DNA of 64,000 nucleotides from Beroe ovata (Eukaryota > Ctenophora > Nuda > Beroida > Beroidae): NCBI GenBank assembly GCA_946803715.1, contig CAMPET010000024.1, forward strand, positions 165,318 through 229,317, in the 5' to 3' direction. Numbering within the stretch: the first letter of the stretch is position 1; each line of letters opens with the position of its first letter. The notes beneath the pieces were generated by a model. That model did not search any database. It saw nothing but the letters and a program-made list of their open reading frames with translations, and was not told the DNA's origin. The translations under genes and the position numbers were made by a program. Below, piece by piece: positions 1 to 10,328 of this stretch.

Positions 1-274
1 CCCTTGATTACCTGAGCTGTAATGAACATTTTTTTCAAATCATCACAAATTTTCAAAACATCACAAATTTCGCATACAACCAGTAACCACGGTGAAATTT
101 CCTTATATGAAGACGTTTGTCCATGATGCTTCGCCATTTGCACTGAGGCATCAATCACCATGTTACTTAACTTTAAGGATGAAGTATTGAGGTGTGCTGT
201 GTGTGACGATAAGCTGTACTGATTCCCATTCAGTTTATTTTGGTGATAACATAATCATCAATCAACTAGAGACT

Positions 275-1089
275 ATGATTGCAGTTGTCCTCATTTCTTT
301 CATTTTTGTAATCCAAGGTATGTCCTCAAACAATTCAAGGTGAACTCTCTTCTTGAATTTGATGAACACAATTGAGCATGCAAAAACATACTTTCAATCA
401 AGCAATGATTTGCATTGTTATATGGGAGTTCATCACTTGGTCCATCGCTTGGTAAGTAATGGATTTTTCTTTACAGGGCCAGTTGGTCAGTTAGCTGGTG
501 GACTATCTCATGAAAAATCAACTACAGCGCATGTGGAAAGCATCTGCAATGAGGCAAGTTTATGATTTGAATTTCTAATAAGGTACTGATATCTGCCTTG
601 TTACTCACATTGTGAATGTCATGCATTGTTATTGACTTCCTTTTATTGTGCTATGAGTCCATTGACCACTACACACTGCACACCACAATGCATGATATAG
701 AAAAACAAAACCAATAACCATTGCCCTAGATGCAAGATAAAGTGGAGCAGACTTTAGACAGAGAATTTAAGGTTTTTGAGGCAATTAAATACAAGACACA
801 GGTTGTTGCTGGTACCATGTATTATATCAAGGTTAGTTGGGAAAAATGCTTGATATTTAGCATTCCACAATCATGAAGCTTTTTGAAAGTTGTATGATGA
901 TCATTTGTTAAGTAGCTCCTCCTCTGTAAAATCATTTTGTGACAGGTGAAAGTGGAGGGCGAAAATGATACATCCCCAGCATACATCCATATTAAAGTTT
1001 ACGAGCCACTACCAGTGTACAATCAAGATTTGGCTCTCCTTGATATCCAGGAGGATAAATCTGAAAGTGATGACATAAAATACTTCTAA
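275..1089 (+). CDS. Secreted stefin-like cystatin 1 (cysteine protease inhibitor)
   Basis: The model joins 275-317, 477-553, 730-831 and 946-1089 and gives 121 residues. The first exon encodes a signal peptide (MIAVVLISFIFVIQG). The mature part shows the three papain-binding elements of the cystatin family: an N-terminal Gly pair (GQLAGGLS), the first hairpin QVVAG, and a PLP segment near the C-terminus. No paired cysteines typical of type 2 cystatins are visible, so it is a stefin fold behind a signal peptide. The family blocks papain-like and cathepsin proteases; secretion is inferred from the leader. Intron phases are 1, 0 and 0. The second intron uses a GC donor (GAG|GCAAGT at 554), which keeps the frame. 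A paralogue with the same exon plan follows at 2035. The start is the first Met before the leader. Confidence 0.85.
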
Positions 1090-2034
1090 ATTCATTTGTC
1101 TGAGATTAAAGACAAAATGTATGGCTATTCTGTTAATTGTATTGCACTTTTCGCCCTATTGAAGCCTTTTTCGAATTGACTATTGAGTTCTGCATGATAC
1201 ATACTTCATGAAAAGATATATTTCAGAAAAGAAAGATTCTTTTGAGCCATCAATCTGCAAGAGTTCTGCATGATGATGTTAATTAAGTTTTTCAAATAGT
1301 TTTTCAAATTGTTTTTGGTTGTAATTACTTTTCAATTGAAGATGATATTTGTTGTGGACATATGTGTTTGAAAAAAGGTTTAAAAAAGGTTTGAAATGTC
1401 ACGCAATTGATGCAATTAGATGCTTGTCTTTATTTTGTTAATTATTTAGATCATTCTTCCCATACTTTACACTACCTCAATTTTGATAAGTTTAGGACAC
1501 CTAGGAAATCTTTTCCTAATTCCTGATAGGTACTCTCATTTCGCAAATCTCGTAAATTTCACTTGCAAACGGAATTACAAAAGAACTAGATTACAATGCA
1601 AATGCCACAGTCAACAGTTCACCATGTATGGTACTGAATACATTAAGCCCATGTCCAAAGATAATACCCATAGAAGAACGCTATGAGGTCATTGTTGCCC
1701 CGCTTCCCTTTTGTACTATCATTACACCAGTAATTTTACCTCCCTTGTGATAAGCCAGTACATTTCTGTTGTATTGAGCTTCCACTTGTGAACTTCCTTT
1801 GCTATAGGTGCCTGTTACCTGATATTGTGAGCTGACACGTTGTCTTTGAAACACCTGTGTTATGTCACTTTACAGTAATTATAACAAGCTTGTAAACGTA
1901 GTATAGACGGACACGTATGCCTAACATAAGTGCTCATTCACTCTCTCACAGCAATACTTCACTTTTCTTTTGGCAATATTTACTCTGTTGTATTTTATAT
2001 CCTGCCTAGCAACGTCAATATATCACCGCACAGG

Positions 2035-3464
2035 ATGAGAACCTTGATAGGAATTTCACTCATATATCTACTTTTCATTGGAGGTGAGGATTATCCCCAG
2101 ATCAGTATTCCCAGATTGATTGAGTATTTGAGTTTTATAGTTCCCTACATATTAATTTCACATATAAACACACACAAAAACATACACAAAAACACACACA
2201 TAACCGTTGAATGTTGATTAATTCAATAGTCCAATGTTCATACCAAGTGACAGTCTTATTATATTTGTTATCGGTAATGTAGTTACGCCCCCTATTAGAT
2301 CACACTCGATCACTCACTATTTATAGTAACACACTCCCTCCCAATGAGTAAAACATTTTCTCAGTCACACCCCCTTCCCTTTCAATAGTAGCAGATATGA
2401 CTCACACCCCTTCACTCATTTTAAAGAACACATATTTTCAATAAATAACTCTCCCTAGTAAAGCACTCCCACTCAATAACTAATCTACACTCCCACAAAC
2501 TAAAATTCTCTCCCTCTCTTTCATTAGTAGCTGATATGCAAGGAATGCGAATGCCCGGGGGAACAGGTGATCTGAAACCAGTTGACGATGCTATTAGAGC
2601 ACTCTGTGTTGAGGTGGGTGCCATGTGAACTCGTGTTTTTACACTGAGATAACGGCAGACGTCACACAATTCGTTATGTCTGTTCGATAATTGAAAATTG
2701 GTTAATGGCCACAGATAATAATATGGTCCACTTTTCCCGCCTATACCCACAATGACTCCTTACTACTCAATTAACCGATCTATCAACTCAGTGATACCAG
2801 TAGTTACGTTTCAGATCCGATCTCAAGCTGAAGCAGTCATGAACACCGTGTTTGAGGAGTTCGAACCTGTTTCCTATCGAACACAAGTAGTCGCGGGGAC
2901 TAACTACTTTGTCAAGGTTCGTGGAAATTGTATTACATTCTTTATACGTAGAAAACCCAAATCACGAAATCAGTGTTGAAAACACGATGCTATCATAACA
3001 AGTGAATTGAGGTAATTTGAGCTTGCTCTTGAGGTGATGGAGACTGAGCTGCCATGGCATTGTCGTGGTTTAACCAAGGTTTTCCTAAACGGAGACTTCA
3101 CACTGAGGGGGAGTCCCTCTTGCCTGAGTGGAGCTCTGCAATCTCCAATAATAAGGCTACTACACTCAATTCTAGGCCGGCGCTTCCCAAGTCAATGCTG
3201 TACCATACACAGATTCGCATCACCTCGCAATTTACCCCGTCTCCATTTATCAAAATGGGTTTATTGACACCGTGTTTACATCACAATGCTGTCTTTGATA
3301 AACAAACTGTTCAGGTGAAAGTAAGATCTGCCGATGATTCGCATATCCACATCAGAGTTTTCAAAGGGCTGCCGCACACTGGTGGCAAACTGGAGCTCCA
3401 TTCCACCCATGCCAACAAGAAGTCACATGACGAACTTGTTTACATAGACAAGGACGAGCTATAA
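2035..3464 (+). CDS. Cystatin 2 with signal peptide and C-terminal KDEL
   Basis: Exons 2035-2083, 2528-2613, 2815-2916 and 3315-3464 join in frame to give 128 residues. The leader is MRTLIGISLIYLLFIGG, and the inhibitor core has a Gly-Gly segment (MPGGTGDLKP), QVVAG and a GLP loop. Intron positions and phases match cystatin 1, so this is a tandem duplicate. The protein ends ...YIDKDEL followed by TAA; KDEL at the very C-terminus is the standard retrieval signal for soluble ER proteins, and cystatin 1 lacks it. With the signal peptide this predicts an ER-resident inhibitor, which is inference. The usual secreted cystatins lack such a tail. All splice junctions are GT-AG. Confidence 0.85.
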
Positions 3465-3527
3465 ACGTCATTCTGTCAAAAATATAATGCGCTCATTATG
3501 GACAATCGTGCGATCTTCATTTCCTTA

Positions 3528-3533
3528 AATAAA
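3528..3533 (+). terminator. Poly(A) signal of cystatin 2
   Basis: AATAAA lies 64 bases after the TAA of cystatin 2, the normal position for a cleavage and polyadenylation signal. No function was tested. Confidence 0.5.
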
Positions 3534-3539
3534 GTGTTT

Positions 3540-4885
3540 TAAATTTTGCAGCCAGACTGTAGGGAATTTTTTGTCACTTGAGAATTGTCATTAGTTGTGT
3601 TTAGACAGTGTGTACTTATTACCTTAGCCAGCTGTTTAGTCTTGTCTATGCTGAAAAACAACCGAGATGAATTAACAGGTCAATGGATGACTTTAGATCT
3701 TACACGCGCAATACACGCGTTGGGTCATTGGTCAACTTCTCAATTTGGGAAGTACTCCCAAACGCGATCGCTTAACACTGCTAGCGTAAGTTACATTGCG
3801 CAGAAATGTCGCGCGCACTCTTATAACTCAATCAAGCAATGGCGCCATCCCCTACTATCGACAAAATCAACCAACTCAGTCAGCAACCACCATCAGTTGA
3901 TTACTACGAACGTCCAGAAGTTGGTGAACGTTACAGCCTTACTCGCAGGAACGGCTTCCTGCAACTTATCTCGTGTTTTACGTGTGTTCACTATTTGTTT
4001 ACATATTGTACAATCGATCGTTCACGTATGTACGCGCGCACTTAACTAATCCGATCTGGCGCGCATTTATCATGAAATTTCAAAGTCCGCGCCTGCTCGC
4101 AGGTCTATTAATCATTTTGTTAAGATGTGACGGACGAATTTTGGCTCAAGAACTGAGACATTACTTAAAAATTGATGAGAAAATCGCGAAAAAATAGCCA
4201 TGAATTGAATTGGCGCAATTCTTTTGAGTAACCGATGTTACAGTAGTTATGGTTCCATAAGGGGAATATAAGGGGTCTTTAAGGGGTCTATAAGGACCAA
4301 GCCTTTAATCCAAAGTTTGGGCATCCGAAATTGATTGTTCCTATCCACGAATAACATCAGTCAGAAGAAATTGAATACTGTTTCAATGTATGATCTCAAA
4401 CACAAGGATATATTGTTTAGATAGATAGGGCTGGATTTTTCGAAGATCGCCACCAAGTTTCCATTTTAACATTTTCGTGAGAAGGGATCCTTTCTTACTT
4501 CAAACTTTGAGTGAGTATTCATATTTGTACAGTTCATGCAACAACCAGTTTCAATGAAGACGGGGTTGTAAGAAGGATTTAGCCTAATCCTCTGCCCCAG
4601 AGTTGAACTGGTTGTATCGGAGTTTGGCCTCCGCAAAGCGCATGTTCTGGACGACTTGTTTTGGTTTTCTAGTGTTTTGGTTTTCTTGTATTGGTTTTCT
4701 TGTCTTGGTTTTCTTGTTTTGGTTTTCTATTGTTTTTAATTTGGCTCGAGTTTTCAATTTGACTTTAGTTTTCACTTTGGTTTCAAATTTGGCTTTACTT
4801 TTCAATTTGGTTTAATTTCGTTTAATCCTTTCAGTTTTCATCTCTTTGGTTTTCACCTATTTCAACCCTTCCCAATCCAACTAAA
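3540..4885. other. Gene-poor stretch with low-complexity DNA
   Basis: No convincing coding exon was found. The open frames at 3585-4049 lack domain similarity and good splice context. Clusters of GCGCGC around 3700-4070 resemble the GC-rich elements elsewhere in the window. From about 4640 to 4860 the DNA is a TTGGTTTTCTTG-type low-complexity run. Confidence 0.5.
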
Positions 4886-4887
4886 TG

Positions 4888-5519
4888 CGCTGAATCCATT
4901 TTCCGAGGTCCTATGCCTCTGCGACCACGCTTTATGTCAGTTTTGGTCAAATAGGGGGTCAGATATGGGTCTCAGACGTTTGCCAGCTCAATTTCTATCC
5001 CATTGTCATCAATTTCTCCCAATTCCTATGCAAACTTGAGCGCTGATTCCATTTTTCGAGGTCCCATTGCTCTGTGACCACACCCTAAATCAGTTTTGGT
5101 TGAATAAGGGGACAGATAAGGTTCTTAGACGCTTGCCAGCTCAATTTCTACCCCATTGTCATCAATCCCTAAGCAATTTTGAGCGCAGATTCCATTTTTC
5201 GAGGTCCCAATGCTGTGCCACCACTCCCAAAGTCAGTTTTGGTCGGATAAGGGGTCAGATAAGGGTCTTAGACTTTCGACAGCTCAATTTTTATCCCTTT
5301 GTCATCAATTTCTCCCAATTCCTATGCAAACTTGAGCGCTGATTCCATTTTTCGAGGTCCTATTGCTCTGTGACCACACCCTAAATCAGTTTTGGACGAA
5401 TAAGGGGTCAGATAAGGGTCTTAGACATTCGACAGCTCAATTTTTACCCCATAGTCATCAACTCCCATCCAATTTTGAGCGCAGATTCTATTTTTCGAGG
5501 TCCCAATGCTCTGTGACCA
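4888..5519. repeat. Tandem satellite, about 144-153 bases per unit, ~4.2 copies
   Basis: The landmark ATTCCATTTTTCGAGGTCC recurs, with small changes, near 4895, 5047, 5191, 5344 and 5488. Each unit continues through a shared TCAGTTTTGG...AAGGGGTCAGATAAGG segment and a CAATTTCTACCCCATTGTCATCAA segment. Spacing alternates between about 152 and 144 bases. The array ends at the single n at 5520, so its true length is unknown. Confidence 0.85.
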
Positions 5520-5520
5520 N

Positions 5521-6092
5521 TAACCTTATGTCCGCTTCTGCTGAAGATCCATGCTAGACCATCTGTTATAGACCGCCTGTGCTCCAGTCCAGTAGAGAGT
5601 TCGAGTTGGGTGATGTGTACCCTGTTGACGATCTTTTCTCAAAGAAGCAATGAATGGGACGCCGAATTATGGTTTACATAATTGCGCAGCTGTCTCCAAT
5701 GCTATGGTTTCTCATCTTGTTATCGGTTTAATTAATTTAAACTCCTAGAAATAACGTATCTTACTTGTACTTACACCATCGAGATCAGAAGTTTTTGTGT
5801 AGTTTTATCCAAACAGCAAGCATTATAGAATTGGCGTGTAGTGCTTTCATGGCGCGACCGGGGACGAAAATTGGCCGGGGCCGGGACCTAGTTATATCAG
5901 CCAGGGCCGGGACTTACCGGGATTATGGAATTTTAACAATTTTATAATCCACAATGTAAACACTTAATATTAAACAATGTAAACACTATACATGGCTAAA
6001 ATGAAAGTAAACTATCAGGTGAGTAGGTTCGGCTTGAGAACTTTTGGGACAACATATCAATGAAACTTTTGCTCATTATCAATTCTGAATTC
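5521..6092. other. Unassigned sequence after a contig join
   Basis: No open frame with recognisable similarity is present. The segment begins directly after the n at 5520, so its placement next to the satellite is not certain. Confidence 0.4.
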
Positions 6093-7326
6093 ATACTATC
6101 AATCTCAATTCAAATTCTATCGTGTAAGTCGTATAAAGGTAATAATGATCAAACGTATCGATTTTGTATTCTTAAACCTGATCGGCATTTTTTAAATTGG
6201 CGAGAACTAAAACGTCTTTTTGATTTGGGAATACAGTTTGTGTTATAGTCTTGAAAAACGAGCTATGTGTACACATGGAAAAAAGCGGATGGAAGGAAAA
6301 ATAGACGCACAATTGTTAGCAATTGTAAGCAGTTTCCACTGTAAAGTGCGCGTCTTTTTCTCTCCTTCCATGTGTACACATACCGGTATCACCTACAATA
6401 TCTACAAACACATAAAAACTAGAAGAATGACCGTAGCTGACAAAATGCATTAATTTGCGTGATTGAAAGTAAGCTAAGCTCTCAATAGGAATATCAATGA
6501 AAACTAAAAAAATTAACAAATATATAATAAACAAAAATAACTGATCTACAATTCATATACAGGATATTTTGGGTCAATATGTACAGACTAATATCAAATT
6601 ACGAATAACTAAAAAATTATTTAAGCTAAAAAATGCAACAATCACTACGTCTATAACTAGTAGCTGCGAAATTGCAAACATACCACAGGTGAATATTGTC
6701 GAACAAAATTTGCTGATATCCTACATCAATATATATTTCTTGCATTGTCTGCATTGTTTACAAGATCCTGCCAATNATACTATCAATCTCAATTCAAATT
6801 CTATCGTGTAAGTCGTATAAAGGTAATAATGATCAAACGTAAATTGGCGAGAACTAAAACGTCTTTTTGATTTGGGAATACAGTTTGTGTTATATTCTTG
6901 AAAAACGAGCTAACACCTACAATATCTACAAACACATAAAAACTAGTTTCGTTTAATTCACTGATATATCACGAAGAATGACCGTAGCTGACAAAATGCA
7001 TTAATTTGCGTGATTGAAAGTAAGCTAAGCTCTCAATAGGAATATCAATGAAAACTAAAAAAATTAACAAATATATAATAAACAAAAATAACTGATCTAC
7101 AATTCATATACAGGATATTTTGGGTCAATATGTACAGACTAATATCAAATTACGAATAACTAAAAAATTATTTAAGCTAAAAAATGCAACAATCACTACG
7201 TCTATAACTAGTAGCTGCGAAATTGCAAACATACCACAGGTGAATATTGTCGAACAAAATTTGCTGATATCCTACATCAATATATATTTCTTGCATTGTC
7301 TGCATTGTTTACAAGATCCTGCCAAT
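6093..7326. repeat. Doubled allelic block (6093-6775 and 6777-7326)
   Basis: Sequence 6093-6775 is repeated at 6777-7326 with a single n between. The copies agree almost base for base except for indels: the first has a ~40-base segment after 6155 and a ~119-base inverted-repeat element at 6264-6382 that are missing from the second. The second has about 30 extra bases near 6945. The first copy stops inside the last exon of the Cys-rich gene at 7309, whose end it duplicates. This is best read as two haplotypes of one locus kept by the assembler. Confidence 0.75.
6264..6382. mobile_element. MITE-like element present in only one allele
   Basis: The ends are a 17-base perfect inverted repeat, TATGTGTACACATGGAA at 6264-6280 and its complement at 6366-6382. 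A second inverted pair (GACGCAC / GTGCGCGTC) lies inside. The matching place in the other copy (about 6910) reads GAGCTAACACC with no element. TA flanks the inner ends, as a TA target duplication would. No transposase frame is present, so it would be non-autonomous. Confidence 0.65.
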
Positions 7327-8165
7327 CCCAGAAGTGCAGCCGTCGTTCACTCCATTATCCCAACTCTCAGTCATCAGTCTGGTGCTCTCCTGTGCTGTTA
7401 ATGCTATTTCCAGCATGCTCATTTCATAGTTCTCATCTTTTCCAGCAGTTCGGAGGTTGTAATTCAATGAACGTGGAGCTCTAAGGATTAAATCAATCAC
7501 AATATTATCGAATTTTATTGCAAATCTACAGTATGCTTCTTGCACAAGTAATCAGAGAACCACAACATTGGGCATACTCACTTGTTACATGGCTTGTATG
7601 TTTTTAGCTTAGCATGCATATCCAATGGGTTGAGTACTGCATTGACTCTTCTTTGCCATTTATCAAGGGCGACATACCAATCACCATAGAAGCAGGGGAG
7701 CCATGTAAGGCAATGATTGCCTGATATAGGGCAGAACATCGCACACAATATGCTTTGTGGAATCAATCCAGGAAAACAGAATATACACAAACATCCGAAA
7801 ACCGATGGGGCTTTCTTCTGAATTTCCATGAGTTCATCACACCAATTCTCCCATGTGCTTTGTGAGATTCCTTTCAGTCTCAGTTCCTCTGGTATATAAT
7901 CTCTACAGCCAGGATCAAGACCAATTAGGTTAAATGGACAGCAGCTCACCTTTTCGAAATCAATGATAAGCCTCTCTCCTTTCTTCACAGCTTTATCTAA
8001 TCTTAACCCACCAGGGGTAATGCTGGCTATTACCTCACAACTAGCTTCTCCACAGTATCCCACTGGTTCAACCTTATTGGGAACACGGCCAGAATGTGCT
8101 ATGACATCCCCATATGCTGGAGGTGGAGCTGATGGAATCACTGGTTCATCATCAGGCACGGACAT
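7309..8165 (-). CDS. Cys-rich, probably membrane-associated protein with PSAP/PPAY motif
   Basis: Two exons, 8165-7582 and 7480-7309, join at AACAA|GTGAGT and CCTTAG|AGCTCC to give 251 residues. The family is not recognised. The N-terminus holds overlapping PSAP and PPAY motifs (VIPSAPPPAYG), known as ligands of TSG101 and NEDD4-type WW domains. The middle has a block of closely spaced cysteines in a hydrophobic segment (GCLCIFCFPGLIP, then CAMFCPISG), which looks like a palmitoylated hairpin similar in layout to CHIC or GOLGA7 proteins, though homology is not shown. The second exon encodes a polar acidic tail. ATG 8165 is preferred over 8204 because a likely 5'UTR splice acceptor (TTCTTAG) lies between them. 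Confidence 0.65.
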
Positions 8166-8373
8166 TTGGCTTTTGCTAAGAAATGAGGAGGTGAAAACAG
8201 TCAAATGACAAGCTACATTACCCGAATATAAAATTTCATGACTCTACAAGGAAAAGATAACTCTAAAAAACTTATTCACTTAAAGATAGCATAAGTCAGG
8301 CTGTATAGCATGATACGAATATTTATTTGCATTCATTTTGTACACATTGGATGATGTACCAATGATCATATAT

Positions 8374-9096
8374 TCAATCGGTTTTACCTTTTGAGTGATA
8401 TAATTTATATACAATACCTATGATAATAACCATGACAGCAGCGATTATAGATACTACAACAATTGGAAGATCTTGCAATAATCCAGCAGGTATTGTGCTA
8501 CAAACGTCATGAGAAGAATTGACATTAATTTCCTCCCAGCCACATTCTGGAAGAGAGTTGACACCACAGGGAGCAATCAATAACTTGCAATTTCTCTCTA
8601 CTTCAATATTCTTGATATCCTCAGCATGTCCATCAAATGTGGTGACTGGAACAAAAACTCGTGGAAAAGGAAGACACGCTGAATGATAAGGTTGATTTGA
8701 GGCTCTTTGATATCTGTGATGAATTGGAAATGAAATATGGTGGGTCTGACATAAGATTCCCACCAGATGGGAGGGAGAAGAATCAGCTGCTTCCTCTACA
8801 TTGATTACAGTGTCAGCAAAAATAGGAGGATACCCCAAAAATAGCCCTTCTTTGATCTCATCAATGTCAAAGTAAAAATTTGAAGTTGTGTTTTCAATTA
8901 AGAACAATGAGGCATACTGTCCAAATTCCAGTTTGGTACTCAATTCTTTGTGAAACCCCGAATTAGTCAGGGTTCTTGAACCAGAAATGACCAATTGAGA
9001 TTGACAAATGTCTTGATCCAGCTGGGTCTCCCATGGGTCACGAGCAATGACTGCAATCACCAGAGAAAATATGTATAGATCTTTTGCCTTAAACAT
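8374..9096 (-). CDS. PIGX: PIG-X / PBN1 homologue (GPI-mannosyltransferase I subunit)
   Basis: Single exon, 241 residues from Met at 9096. An upstream in-frame Met at 9159 exists, but the 9096 start places a clean signal peptide (MFKAKDLYIFSLVIAVIA) at the N-terminus. The luminal part shows the family pattern: an early GFHKEL segment, a HHRYQ stretch followed by YHSACLPFPRVFVPV, and a late Cys-containing LLIAPCG. One transmembrane helix near the C-terminus is followed by a short basic tail. Known PIG-X/PBN1 proteins are type I ER proteins that stabilise PIG-M, which adds the first mannose to GPI precursors. The call rests on motif order and topology. Confidence 0.7.
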   Translation of the reverse strand: MFKAKDLYIFSLVIAVIARDPWETQLDQDICQSQLVISGSRTLTNSGFHKELSTKLEFGQYASLFLIENTTSNFYFDIDEIKEGLFLGYPPIFADTVINVEEAADSSPSHLVGILCQTHHISFPIHHRYQRASNQPYHSACLPFPRVFVPVTTFDGHAEDIKNIEVERNCKLLIAPCGVNSLPECGWEEINVNSSHDVCSTIPAGLLQDLPIVVVSIIAAVMVIIIGIVYKLYHSKGKTD

Positions 9097-9172
9097 TCTG
9101 GGAGAATTTAAATAGAATTGAATTGAATAATTTTGACATGAATCAACACTAATATTCACTTAAGACTGACCA

Positions 9173-9270
9173 CTACAAGACTTCACTAGTGTACAAGACT
9201 TCACTAGTTTAGACTTGCAGTCTAGACTTCTACAAGACTTCACTAGTCTAGACTTCACTAGTCTAGATGA
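9173..9270. repeat. Short direct repeats of CTTCACTAGT / TAGACTT
   Basis: ACAAGACTTCACTAGT and TCTAGACTTCACTAGTC recur four to five times, spaced about 15-45 bases apart. They lie just upstream of the PIG-X start. Confidence 0.6.
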
Positions 9271-9405
9271 AAATCTTGAAAAGTGTGTACTATGATGGAG
9301 AATATGGAATTGATATGCCGAGAAATGGAACAAGATAACAACATCAGTGATACATCAATAAAACATCAATATGCATAAGCACACTTGCAGTCTGCAGGCT
9401 GCACC

Positions 9406-9500
9406 ATGAATATTTTTCATTGAAACGTGAAAAAAGCTAAGTGCTGTATACAATGAATATTTTTCATTGAAACGTGAAAAAAGCTAAGTGCTGTATACAA
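9406..9500. repeat. 47-base tandem duplication
   Basis: A unit starting ATGAATATTTTTCATTGAAA and ending near GCTAAGTGCTGTATACA occurs twice head to tail with a 47-base period and no visible differences, suggesting a recent event. Confidence 0.85.
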
Positions 9501-9561
9501 TTGCAATATATGTATATTGACAACGCGCGAACATTTCGGATTTTCCCTTTTGGATGATCCG

Positions 9562-9692
9562 TTGCCTGTAAGATTTCTCCGGTTCTAATTCTTTCTATCC
9601 TCGCTGGCGGGAATTTATCCCTGGCAAGGGATGAAATCAGGTGGAATTACAATTGCGCGGCGCGGCGCCGACGGTAGAGAAGACCTTACATG
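9562..9692. mobile_element. Diverged inverted-repeat element related to the 53633 MITE
   Basis: Imperfect inverted ends (TGTAAGATTTCTCC at left, AGAAGACCTTACA at right) enclose the core GCTGGCGGGAATTTATCCC and a GACGGTAGAG segment. The same core and GACGGTAG segment occur in the 92-base element at 53633-53724. The interior also has a GCGCGGCGCGGCGCC run. It is probably an older, longer relative. Confidence 0.5.
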
Positions 9693-10328
9693 TTACATTT
9701 TTGCAATCTGCCGCCATGCTCCGCTATACTGGAACCACTGTTAAAAATTGCAGAAATTGTACCTGTCCAATGCAACAACGTTAATATCACTATAATTTAA
9801 AAGCTGCGCTTCCACTGCCGCGCCGCGCCGCGCGCATTGCATAATCGAATATTGCATATTTGCATGTATATAGTGCAGTGTGGCGCATAAACGCTGCGTC
9901 GCGTTAATTTGATGTAGCCCGGCTATTAGCTACAATTGCTAGCCTTATTTCTGTGTTTTATTCGCTATCATACCTCAAATAGTTTTTGAATAATCATTGC
10001 ATCAATTATACCTCACAAGCGCCGATCTTGCAGATTGAAGAGTAAAATACTAAGATCTAAAATTAAGAAGAATGTGAAAACATCCGTGTTGTAACATTGA
10101 TGGTTCAAAGATGATCTTTTAGCTCCACACATTTATTCTCAGATTCATATCAGCATAGGTGGTCTTCGATACTGTAATTTAGCCTTTTCTATTGATCATA
10201 TCTATTGCTTCATATCTATTGACTATTCTATTCTATGATAGCACCAAGATTCTACATTGTTTGGAAGGAACATATTTATTGACCAATTGTTGCTTGTGTT
10301 AGCATTTATATTTATACACAGACAGACG
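9693..10328. other. Intergenic space between PIG-X and SYAP1
   Basis: No coding signal. A CCGCGCCGCGCCGCGCGC stretch near 9818-9836 stands out from the AT-rich surroundings and may be a promoter CpG patch or part of a GC-rich repeat. The divergent genes on either side would share this region as promoter space. Confidence 0.4.

Noticed and set aside
3585-4197. Overlapping plus-strand open frames, one starting MKFQSPRLLAGLLIILL
   Set aside because: The hydrophobic start is followed by stop after about 40 residues, no splice partner or similarity was found, and the DNA is part of a GC-rich repetitive patch.
4603-4815. Plus-strand frame rich in Trp and Phe
   Set aside because: It comes from a TTGGTTTTC low-complexity run and has no counterpart.
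6569-7401. Repeated 80-93 residue plus-strand frame
   Set aside because: It appears twice only because the block is doubled, and overlaps the better-supported minus-strand exon at 7309-7480.
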